The translations under genes were made by a program, and so were the position numbers. 64,000 nt of DNA from contig BDSL01000001.1 in the NCBI GenBank assembly GCA_003116995.1, positions 1,736,001 to 1,800,000 of the forward strand, read 5' to 3'. Source of the stretch: Yamagishiella unicocca. Taxonomy: Eukaryota > Chlorophyta > Chlorophyceae > Chlamydomonadales > Volvocaceae. The notes beneath the pieces are model-generated. The model saw only the letters and a list, made by a program, of their open reading frames with translations, had not been told where the DNA came from and did not search any database. Numbering within the stretch: the first letter of the stretch is position 1; the number at the start of each line of letters is the position of its first letter. This document shows positions 54,279 through 64,000 of this stretch, piece after piece.

Positions 54279-57200
54279 ATGGCCAGCCGTTCGAAGTCCC
54301 GCGGGAGCTCAACCACTTCCGGAAGCTCCAGTTCCAGTGGCACTAGCGGCAGCAGCGGTACCAGCAGTCGGTCTAGCGGCTCGCGCAGCACAGGGTCAAG
54401 GTGATCACCAACCTAATCGGGCTGCTTGTCACAACGAAGTAGCCAAGAAAGACGTTTAAATCCATGCCGCATGCTTTCTATTGACAAATCGCAGCCCAAG
54501 CCGTTCCCCTTCGGCTCGGGGCCGTGCCAATGCTCGCGATGCAAAGGAGGAGCCGAAGGCGAACGGTGATCGACAGCAAAGCCCTGTAGCAAAGGTGCAG
54601 AAGGTGAGCGGCTGACGGGCTGCGTGGATGGGTTGTATCTGGACGACTTCCTGTTTGTGTTTGTGGAGCGAGGGTTTTACCAAGGCCGTTCAAGCACGGA
54701 CCGGTTTTAGCTCAGTAGCATCCACCCAGCAGTATCTTCGCAGCCTATCCAGCCTCCTGGCCTCTGCCCTCTGAATGACAAGTGTTGTTGGGATGCTGGC
54801 TTCCTGCCGTGTGGTGTGTACGGGTCAGTCAGCGTGGTACTTGACGTCGTCCCTGCACGTAGTCTTCTGCCTGTGCTGGTGTAGAAGGGAATACAACATG
54901 GAACCACGTATACGCGAAAGGAATCTTGTGGAACATGAAGGTACTGAAACGCAGCCGTCCTTGCCTTGTGGTGCTATGTGGGGCCTGCGTCCGTCCACAG
55001 GACCAGGGCGGGGATGGCGGGGCCACTCGCCTGGTGGTCGGCAACCTGACGCGGAACGTGACGGAGGACCACATTCGGGAGATCTTCGGCAGCTACGGAT
55101 CACTGAAGTCCGTGGAGCTGGCGATAGACCGTGCCGTTAACCTGCCGCGCGGCTTTGCACACGTGGAGTTCGAGGTCCACGAGGACGCTGAGCGCGCTCT
55201 GGACTACATGAACAACGGACAGATCGACGGAAGCGTGGTCCGGTGAGCTCAATCCAGCATCGCGGCGTGGTTGCTTAAGGAAGCAAATGCCAGATCACAA
55301 ACGAAACTGCACGATGCACAAACGTGAGATTTCCATGTTTGTTTATGTTGTATCCTCGGTGGTTATAGAGGCTATATGATACACGTCATGGAATAGGGCC
55401 TTGTGCCTATGGGGAGTGTGGTGCACCCAGCGTCGAGGTTTGGATACGCTATAATGGAAGTGTAGGTCTCAGATGCGAGTTCCGGGTGGATGGCTAGCAC
55501 AAAGACTTCAGCAAAAGTGGGGTTTGACTCCAGCTGCCGCATGCGGTAGGACGTGGGGAGCATCGTCTGCCTCCGGCCGTTGCTTTTGGGCAAAATCCTA
55601 ATATAGGGCATCGCCTTCGCAGTACGTTCGGCAGTCACCGATTCTTCCGCTGTAGCGCTGGACTGACAATCGCCTTCATCCCGCCAATGTTTTGGTCGGG
55701 CCACCGCCTTCGTCGCGCCATTGTCGTGCAGTCGCACTTTGCAGAATGGTGCGATGAACCTCTGGGAGGCGGCGGCACAATCGTTCATTGGTATCGTTCA
55801 AAGCCCTGGTTAAACCTTCCGAACCACCGCCTGCAGGGTCAACTTCGTCATCTTGCCCAAAAAGCGATCTCCGCCGCCGATGCCGCTTCCCCCACCGCCG
55901 GGGCGCGGGCCGTCGCCGGGGCGCCGGGGCGCAAGCCCGCCGCGCCGCGGTGGAATCAGCCCACCACGCCGGGGAGTCAGCCCCGTCCGAAGAGGAGTCA
56001 GCCCGCCGCGCCGGGGAGGGGCCAGCCCCCCACGGCGCGGTGGGATCAGCCCACCACGCCGGGTCAGCCCTGTCCGGAGAGGAATCAGCCCGCCGCGCCG
56101 GGGAGGGGCCAGCCCACCACGCCGCGGCGGCATGAGCCCACCACGCCGGGTAGTCAGCCCACCACGCCGGGGTGGCGTGAGCCCGCCGCGCAGGGGCGGG
56201 GTGAGCCCGCCACGCCGGCGCTCTCCGATGCCTCGTGCTGGTGGCGCCAGATCGCCGTCACCGCCACGCCGGGTGTCGCCCAGCCGCAGGTGGGTTTTTA
56301 CTAGCGGTGCTGCGGGTGACTCTGTCGTCTCGATGACCCAGGGGCTTGGTGCATGTTCGGCGACCCCAGACACCGTGTGTGCGCGGGCGACTACTTTCCA
56401 TGGGGCCTAGTTGGGAGTATCGGTGCAGCTTGGCAGGGAACGATGGGCATGGGCAATGCTTCACGGCGCCGTCGTCAGCGAATTTGGCTCGTTACCTGCG
56501 TCCGCATTTCCGTCTCGCCCATCTGGGTCGGCGCGGGGTCGTCCTCGGGAAACCAGATGCCAGGGCGGCGACCAGCTGGTTGCAGGATCGGCCGCGATGC
56601 CTCCGTTTTGAAGAATCCTTCGTTGCACCCCACGCCATTCGCACGGGAATGCTGTGAACGCACATCCGTGTACAACTCGCTCAGTGACCGTTGTGCGCGC
56701 CCCCACGGCCGGAACCCAAAAACTCGTTCAGCAACCTCGGGCTGGGTCTCTTATCTGCGTTCCGTGTGCCGTCGATGAGTGTGAGGCCGTGTCCAGAAAA
56801 GTCAGCACGCATAGCTTGCAGCCAAGCGCCTTCATCCCACATCACTTATACCACACCTTTTCCAACATCAGTGTTGGATTTAAGCTCATAAAGCTTTGAA
56901 GAGTGGTGTTGCGCCTCCGTCGCCTAGCCCCGTGTTGGTGCGATCCTCTTCCATCCTCTCCCAATATCGTTGTGCTGCGCTAGCACGCAGAATATGTTGC
57001 TGCGCTACTCGTCCCGTGTATTGCGCTAGTGGCAAGTTCTATGCGCGGGTGCACAATGTTCCTTCTTCTCTTTTCCGCTATTAACAACGCTCCGTGCCGC
57101 CCTGACACCGACGGCTGCTGCAGGCCGCGCAGTCGCAGCCCGCCGCGGGCTTACCAGGGGGGTCGGCGGCCGCCGTCGCCGCCGATGCGACGGGGGCCGT

Positions 57201-57590
57201 CACCTGCGCGGCGTAGATCGCCGGCGCGCCGCAGCCCGCCGCGCAGGTCGCCGCCAGGGGGGCCCACGCGGCGGCGGCAGTCCCGATCACGGTCACGGTC
57301 GCCGGCGGCCGGACCAAGGGTGAGTGCTTCCTGTCATGTTTGGTTACATCTTCCTGGCCGCGGACGGTGTGTGTGCATCGCGTAGGTACTGTTCGCAACG
57401 CCCTGAGCCTTTTTTCCTGTGCCTCCCTCATACTGCGGTGTGGAACTTGCAGGGCGGACGCGCTCCGTCGCCAGCACGGCGACCCGCGCGCGGACGCGGC
57501 AGCAGCTCGAGTAGCAGCCCCAGCAGGAGCTCATCTTCTACTTCGTCGTCGTCAAGCGGATCATCGACTTCGTCAGGTTCTCGCCGGTGA
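54279..57590 (+). CDS. SR45: SR-rich splicing factor SR45/RNPS1
   Basis: Six exons keep one frame (419 aa): 54279-54400, 54495-54603, 55001-55242, 55837-56289, 57124-57319 and 57453-57590. The N-terminus is Ser/Arg/Gly-rich. One RRM (about 85-160) carries RNP2 as LVVGNLTRNV and RNP1 as RGFAHVEFE, with DHIREIFGSYGSLKSVE and the GQIDGSVV element, followed by VNFVILP. This combination is diagnostic of RNPS1/SR45, a peripheral exon-junction-complex protein active in nuclear splicing and mRNA surveillance. The rest is an RS/RP domain with a long run of SPPRRGG(A/I/V) units in exon 4, then SPARR/SPPRR and a poly-Ser end. The low-complexity coding repeat opens other frames on both strands. The 5' end is set by the ATG that opens the SR-rich exon. 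Confidence 0.92.
55880..56225 (+). repeat. Coding tandem repeat of SPPRRGG units in SR45
   Basis: Units of 21-45 bp built on AGCCCGCCGCGCCGGGG and its variants encode Ser-Pro-Pro-Arg-Arg-Gly-Gly. Some units carry Val-Ser-Pro-Val-Arg-Arg. Number and order of units suggest unequal exchange within the exon. Confidence 0.9.
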
Positions 57591-57841
57591 CCTGCTGTGA
57601 ATGGAAGGATTCTTGCGGATGGCGGGTTTATGAACTATGCAGATGTCGATGGTAAACGGATAACATCGTGGCGTTGTTGAATTTTTATTGGCGCCGGATG
57701 GTGTATTGGCGGATCGGATTCACGGTACAATACATATGGTGGTTGGATGCCAATGTTGTGTGGCCCGGCAAGGTGCCATGTAATCGAGGCCCTAAAGTTC
57801 ATAATCCACCAGTCGCACTTATTATCGGAATTAGCCTGGAC
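57591..57841 (+). other. SR45-LepA tandem intergenic region
   Basis: Only 251 bp separate the SR45 stop from the LepA start chosen here, including the SR45 poly(A) signal, so the LepA promoter must be short or overlap the SR45 3' end. Confidence 0.6.
57779..57783 (+). terminator. Polyadenylation signal TGTAA (SR45)
   Basis: Lies 189 nt after the SR45 stop and about 60 bp before the LepA start codon. Confidence 0.55.
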
Positions 57842-60800
57842 ATGGCATGTCCTCTCGCCCAACAACAGGGCCTCTGCGGCCCGCTGGGCCGCAGGGCAGT
57901 CGCACCCGCAAGCACCACGCCATTAGTTCGGCCATGTCAGCTCATTAGCACACGGTACTTTCTAGCGCCTCATATAGCTCAGCGTCAACAGCTGCAGCGG
58001 CTCAGTCCATGTGCAAGCGCAGTGACGGCGCCCGAACTGGAGCTGGAGAAGGGTGGGCCTGGCAGCGTTTACGGTGATGGAATGGTTGCGAAGGCAAGCA
58101 ATGCAAATATAATGTCCTAGCGGCGTCATTTGGGTCGCTGCTCATTGGAACCTTCGCAAGCGCATGCGCGCGCCAGTGCGCTCTCTAATTGCTGAGCTGG
58201 CGCGGTCAATTTCATGTAAATTTGACAGGTGCCCGTGGACCGCATCCGTAACTTCTCGATCATCGCGCACATTGACCACGGAAAGTCGACGCTGGCAGAC
58301 CAGCTGTTGTTGAAGACAGGCACCGTGGCCGCCCGTGACATGGTGGTAAGCTTGCGCGTCGGCACAGGGGGGGGAGGTTATCTCGACAGTGAGGGGGCAG
58401 CAGGCTGGTGGGGGGCCATGAGGGGGACGTCGCAGTGGTTGTGCTGGCTACTCAACAGAGCATGCCGCCGCCCACTGCTGCTCCCTGGGGGGGGCCTGCG
58501 AAACGGCACCGTTTCCATTTGAGGAGGCCAGCGAAGCCAGCAGCTGAGGATTTTCAGCAGCAACATCGTCACTTAAATGGCCACCCGGGCAGACCCAGCG
58601 GTTCGAGGTACTCGGCAACCCAGGCGTGTCGGACGAGCAGCTTCGGTCCGGGTGCGGGCCTCGGCCGCCCGCGCCGGGATGTCGTGCGTCGGAACATCAA
58701 GCCGGGTTCCAGACTTCCGGTGCAGGGGCCACTGGTCGGGCGCTGCAGCAACAGCCTTCCTGTGCCACTGGGGGTGGGAAAAGGTGTACAGCCATTGGCA
58801 GGGGGGTACGGTGATCCATCCGCGTACGGCATCTCCGCCGCCAAAAGTCATCGCGCGCCGGTTACCCAGGTCCCTTCGCGGCTAGCAACGCATCGCGCGG
58901 GCCCCCACACCATGCTACTCCCCCTGAGGCACCCAACGTGCGATCCGCACTTTCCTCCAAAGACGCGTTCCACCAAGGAAACCGGAACCCGACCCCTGGG
59001 TCGTTGGGTAGTCTCGTGGGGCTCGACAGCAATCACCAACCACGTTTTCTGGCTTCCTGCCGTATCGCGGGTATCGCGACGGCACTAGGTGTGGTTACTA
59101 TGCGACCCTGTTTAGACGTGAAGCGAGTAAGCGAGACAACCCAACTGGCGGCGGTGAGGATGTGCTGCAGAATCGGAGCCACCAGCGAGCGTGTGTGTGC
59201 CTCCGGGCCCAACCTCGTAGGAACAATTCATGGACAGCAACGAAATTGAGCGGGAGCGGGGCATCACCATCAAGCTCAACACGGCGCGCATGAAGTACCG
59301 CAGCAAGCGGACTGGCGAGCTGTACGCGCTCAACCTGATCGACACGCCGGGGCACGTGGACTTCACGTACGAGGTGCGGAGGCGGCGGCGGCAGAGCCGG
59401 GGGCTGGGGGTGAAGGCGGGGAGGGGGAAGGGGGAAGGGGGAGGGGATGCACTCTGTCGCCGACTCCGCGGTACGGCTCCGTAGGGGATTTGAGGAGTGG
59501 ACGTTTCCCTCAGCTCGGGCTCCAACAGGCTGAGGAGCCCCCTGCACGGAGGGTGTCACATGGGGCGTCGGGCGCATGGGAACAAATAAAATGAAAGTGC
59601 GATGGTGGGTGTGGTGGCGGGGCTGGTGGTGGGGCTGGGAGCCGTTTTGCTGGGGCGGTACTGGCGCGGTGGACAGGCGGCCAGCCGCGAGTTCGCGAAG
59701 AGTGTTTTTTCCCTGTGGGCGGATCCTGCTGTTACCGATGGTATGCGAACGAGGTGGTGGCTGTGGGGGCTCATCGTGTGCATGTCGCGACTGGCCCGGT
59801 TGGTGGCGGCTGGTGGCGGCTGCTAGAGGCTGGCGGACGCCGCTTGACCGTCGCCTGCAGGACGCGCTTCCCCCTCCCTTCCCCCTCCCTTCCCCCGTGC
59901 GCAAGCCAGGCGCCCAGGCGGACCGAGGGCACCAGGTGCCGAACACCCTTGTGCCTCTCCGCTGGGTCCCTTCGCCTGATGCTGGTTACCTATGCACCCC
60001 TTCAGCTATTCCTACCTCTCCTACCGTGTCGGGTCATTAGTCTCCTCCCCACCTTTGTTTTCCCATTTACCAGCTGCCCCTCCCCCGCCTCCCCCTCCGG
60101 CTAGTAAATTATCTTAACATTTCCCCACGGGTTTCCCTGTTTCACCCCCGCCTGCCCTCCCCTCCATCACCCCTCAGGTGTCCCGCTCCCTGGCCGCCTG
60201 CGAGGGGGCGCTGCTGGTGGTGGACGCCAGCCAGGGCGTGGAGGCGCAGACCCTCGCCAACGTGTGGCTGGCGCTGGAGAACGACCTGGAGGTCATCCCG
60301 GTGCTCAACAAGATCGACCTGCCGGGTAGGGACCGGGGAGCGCTGCGGGGGAGCCGCGCGTGGGTTGGGGACCCCAGTGAGGGTTGCAGTGGGAGGGGAG
60401 AAGGCAGGTAGGTTGGGAGGTTGTATGGCGCGAGGAGACGGGTCGGAGGCTGTGGGCAGCAGTGTGGGTGGCCAGGGACATGATTGCTTGTGCGCGGCTA
60501 GGGGAGGCGGGGGGCTGCACTCCGTCAGCACCTCGCCACCTGTCCACCTCCGCCCCTCGTCTCCGCCCCCCTGCAGGCTCCGACCCCGAGCGCGTCATCC
60601 GCGAGATCGAGGAGATCATCGGGCTGGACTGCTCCAACATCCTGCAGGTGTCGGCCAAGATGGGGCTGGGCATCGAGGAGACGCTGGAGGCCATCGTGGA
60701 CAGGGTGCCGCCGCCGCCCAACAACACCGCCGCCCCGCTGCGGGCGCTGGTGTTCGACAGCTACTACGACGCCTACCGCGGAGTGGTCTGCCAGTTCAAG

Positions 60801-63800
60801 GTGCGGCTGCCGGCTCCTGACAAAGACCCCCCCCTCCCGTTACACTCTGAGGCCCAGTCACGCTGTCACAGCCTGCTTCCGGTGCCCTAATGATTGTCCG
60901 ATCCGTCCGCGTTTCACCACACCCAATCCTCCGCGCTCGGTTCTGTTCGGGCCTTAAGAGGCGCATTGTCCAGGAGGCATCGATCGACACGAAGGCCCCG
61001 TTGCGCCGTCACGCTCGCTCGCCAGCTGTGACGCCCTTTGGGCCCCTGTTCGCAGCTCTGGGCCCCTTCTGAGCCCCTTTTCGCGCTCCTCGCCGCAGGT
61101 GATGGACGGCAAGGTGTCCCGCGGTGACGTCATCCAGATGATGAACACCGGTAAGGAGTACCAGCTGGACGAGGTGGGCGTGCTGGCGCCGCACAAAGTG
61201 CAGGTGAGGGGCGGCAGCCAGGAGGACGCACCCGGCAACTGGGGGGAGATTTGGGTCTGGATCTGGATCTGGAACGCGGGGGCCGCGCCGGGTCGGTTGA
61301 ACGGGCGCGCCGCCGCGGGAGCTGACGCCTTGAAAAGGCGGGAGCGGGCAGCCCCGTGTGGAGCTGCTTTCCATCCTCGTACGAACACATGCCACTACGA
61401 TTCCCCCCCCCCCCACACCCCTACGAGGCCCACCAAAAGCATGGAAGCAACTTCATGAGTCATGACCGGTCCCCACGCTGCTCCCGGACCCCAACCTGGT
61501 CCCGACCCCGACCCTGCCCTCCCCCTCCTACCCAGGTCGACACCCTCTACTGCGGCGAGGTGGGCTACCTGGCCGCCCAGATCAAGTCCGTGCTGGACGC
61601 GCGTGTGGGCGACACCGTGACCCTCAAGAAGAACCCCGCCACCACCGCCCTGCCCGGGTACCAGGACATCCAGCCCATGGTGTACTGCGGGCTGTTCCCC
61701 ACAGACGCGGACGACTACCAGGTGCGATTGTGTGTGTGTTTTGACACCACCCGCCTCCCAACCGCTCCAGAGCCCGGAACCCGTCGCCCCCCCCGCAATC
61801 AAAACCCAAACCCACACAAAGCGTGTCGGCCGCCGGTATTGTTCCTCCCCTAGCAGCTCACCGTCCTCCTGCTCCTCATCCCTTCTTTCGTATGCAGGCG
61901 TATATTTCGCCGGCTTGACCTCAACCCCCCCCCTTCCCGCACCTTGCTGGTCCCCCCTGCCCGCCCGCCTGCAGGACCTGCGCGAGGCCCTGGAGAAGCT
62001 GCAGCTGAACGACGCGGCGCTGGCGTTCGAGCCGGAGGTCAACAACGCCATGGGCTTCGGGTTCCGATGCGGCTTCCTGGGTCTGCTGCACATGGAGATT
62101 GTGCAGGTGGGCTGTGGGCACCGGGGAGAATACAGCGGTGGATGAGCATCGGGGAAGAGGCATGACTAGTTTGGAAAATATGGAGAAAATCTTGGTGATT
62201 GAGGTTGCATGTTGGACGACTTGGGTGGATTGCCAAACCTGGAGGGCGGGACGGGAAGCGGCGGGTGGGGGCCGGAAGGGGGACGCCCCCGCCCGCTATC
62301 AGCCATATTAAGCGCACCCCAACACACACACACACCCACACCCCACATACTTAAAACACACACCACACACACTCGCCGCCCCTCAGGAACGCCTCGAGCG
62401 CGAGTACAACCTGGACCTCATCACCACCGCCCCCACGGTGGTGTACCGCTGCAAGACCACGGACGGAGAGGAGTTCACCGTCAACAGGCAGGGCAGGGCA
62501 GGGGCCTGCGTGTTGCAGCCGGGGAAGAAGATGTAGCATGGTAACCTTGGGGGGAAGGGTGCGGCTACTTGGGAGTAGCCGCCGTTGGGTGGCTCGCGCC
62601 CTCGCGCCCTCGGCACCTCCGCACCTCTCATTCTCCCCCGTCCTGCCGCTCCCTCCCTCGCTGCAGCCCCGCCGACCTGCCTGACGCCTCCCGCCGCGAG
62701 TGGATCGCCGAGCCGTACGTGCGGCTGGAGATGGTGACCCCCACCATCTACGTCGGCAACCTGATGGAGCTAGCCAACGGAAGAAGAGGTGCGGGGGAGG
62801 GGAGGGGGCTATCCAAGGAAGAAGTGCCGAGTGCGCCGTGGTGAGGGGAGAGGTGCCGTGGGTCGTTTCAGCGCTGGCAACGAGGGCTCGCCCCCGCTCT
62901 GAAACCCTCCCCTCCTGCAGGCGAGTTCATCGAGATGCGCTACCTCACCGACAGCCGCACCACCCTGGTGTTCAACATCCCGCTGGCGGAGGTGGTGACC
63001 GACTACTTCGACCAGCTCAAGAGCAGGTCCAAGGGATACGCCAGTATGGAGTACAAGATCACGGGATACCGGTGCGCGCGGGGGGGCGGGGGCGACGAGA
63101 AGACCCGGTGACACGACCTAGGGGAAGGAGGACGGAAATTAGCCGGGCAGGGCGGCGGGGGAAAGCGGCGGGGCAGGCGGGGCCGAGCCCCAGGGTGTGC
63201 GGTGCGGGAGAGGTATGCTGCAAGGGTGGGACCTCCGGGTCGGTTGGGGCCGCTGTGCTGGGGGGGAACGGGGGGTGGGGGGCCGGCACCCTCCATTGCT
63301 GTTGTCTCCCCCCTCGTCCGGCTCCTGACTCGGAACCTGATGCTGGAAAGAGACAGTGAACCTGACCCTCGCGTTGGCCTTTCACCGGCCCCCTCAGTGA
63401 GAACGACCTGGTGAAGCTGGAGGTGCGCATCAACGGCGAGCCCGCCGACCCGCTGTCGGTCATCTGCCACCGCGAGAACGCCTACCGCACCGGCCGCCAG
63501 CTCACGTCCAAGCTCAAGGAGCTCATCCCCCGCCAGATGTTCAGGTGCGGAGCGGCGGAGGAAGCGGGGTGGAGCAGGCGGGCGCAGAGGAACCCCCTGT
63601 GATGACATACGGGGTGAAAGGGAGCCACCTAGACGGAACAGGAGGGCAGGGCGATTCCCCTCGGGCTGGGAGGGCAGGCGACCCCAGCAACTCCGGCGTT
63701 CGCTGTTGGAAACCACCCCGGTGGCGCGCCGGCCTCAGCGGACGAACCCGCGCCCGCCCTCGCCAGCTTGGGTCCCATGCTTGTGGGGCAAAACATGCCA

Positions 63801-64000
63801 AGGGCACGGGGCTGAAGACTTCAGTAACACCCATCCGCCCGTGTGCCCTGCTTGCTCCCTCCTCCGCCCCCAGGGTGCCCATCCAGGCCTGCATAGGCAC
63901 CAAGGTGGTGGCGAGTGAGGCCATCGCCCCCTACCGCAAGGACGTGCTGGCGAAGTGCTACGGCGGCGACATTAGCCGCAAGAAGAAGCTGCTGCAGAAG
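57842..64000 (+). CDS. LEPA: Elongation factor 4 (LepA GTPase), plastid type, 3' end cut by the window
   Basis: Exons: about 57842-58084 (end uncertain), 58229-58345, 59221-59373, 60178-60325, 60577-60800, 61099-61203, 61536-61721, 61975-62106, 62387-62487, 62667-62788, 62921-63071, 63398-63544 and 63874 onward. GTPase motifs are present: [15 protein letters not shown] (G1), RERGITIK (G2), DTPGHVDF (G3) and NKID (G4). LepA-specific parts follow ([40 protein letters not shown], then [25 protein letters not shown] and [15 protein letters not shown]). Probably some 40-50 codons are missing. EF4 back-translocates stalled ribosomes; plastid LepA supports chloroplast translation. The leader from Met 57842 is rich in Ala, Gln, Ser and Arg, like a transit peptide, and the body resembles plastid LepA more than mitochondrial GUF1. 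Intron 9 uses a GC donor (62488-62489). Confidence 0.94.

Noticed and set aside
54279..54310. GTTCGAAGTCCC as a tRNA B box
   Set aside because: It is inside the first coding exon of SR45 and no cloverleaf forms.

Overview
The window looks like nuclear DNA of a chlorophycean green alga of the Chlamydomonas/Volvox type. The evidence is very GC-rich, intron-dense genes with GT-AG introns, TGTAA polyadenylation motifs after several stop codons, a nuclear gene for photosystem I subunit VIII (PsaI, plastid-encoded in land plants), a palindrome built from the chlamydomonad telomere unit TTTTAGGG, and long Ala/Gly/Gln/Pro tracts in the proteins. No bacterial operon, phage, CRISPR or viral locus was seen. 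Nearly all the long open frames are shadows of GC-rich coding exons or of minisatellites.

Ten protein genes were reconstructed by hand from conserved motifs plus splice donor, acceptor and reading-frame agreement. In the nine complete models the summed exon lengths are divisible by three. Left to right they are: a Y_phosphatase3-type protein phosphatase (minus, 0.5-2.8 kb); a giant protein of about 1,953 aa with ubiquitin-like, ankyrin and TTC3/DZIP3-like Cys/His regions (minus, 6.2-18.5 kb); a giant SECIS-binding protein 2 of about 2,468 aa (minus, 22.5-31.9 kb); autophagy E1 enzyme ATG7 (plus, 32.4-37.9 kb); PSAI (plus, 40.0-40.8 kb); a SETD6/LSMT-like SET methyltransferase (minus, 41.3-46.2 kb); an unrecognised, probably plastid-targeted membrane protein (plus, 46.6-48.3 kb); a SPAK/OSR1-like STE20 kinase (minus, 49.1-53.8 kb); an SR45/RNPS1 splicing factor (plus, 54.3-57.6 kb); and plastid-type LepA/EF4, cut by the right edge (plus, 57.8 kb to the end).

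Three gene pairs are divergent with short shared upstream regions: SBP2/ATG7 (471 bp), SET methyltransferase/plastid membrane protein (366 bp) and kinase/SR45 (473 bp). The functions are eukaryotic housekeeping: selenoprotein translation, autophagy, photosystem I, protein methylation, stress-type kinase signalling, splicing and plastid translation. They do not form one pathway.

The most unusual material is in two places. The two giant minus-strand genes each encode a match to the PAM2 poly(A)-binding-protein motif, and the SBP2 carries C2H2/U1-like zinc fingers. The introns are rich in repeats: a 34-bp perfect inverted repeat next to a telomere-motif palindrome, a 31-copy 23-bp minisatellite, and two dispersed repeat families. 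Two stretches of more than 3 kb (2.8-6.2 and 18.5-22.5 kb) and one of 2.1 kb (37.9-40.0 kb) hold no gene I can support.
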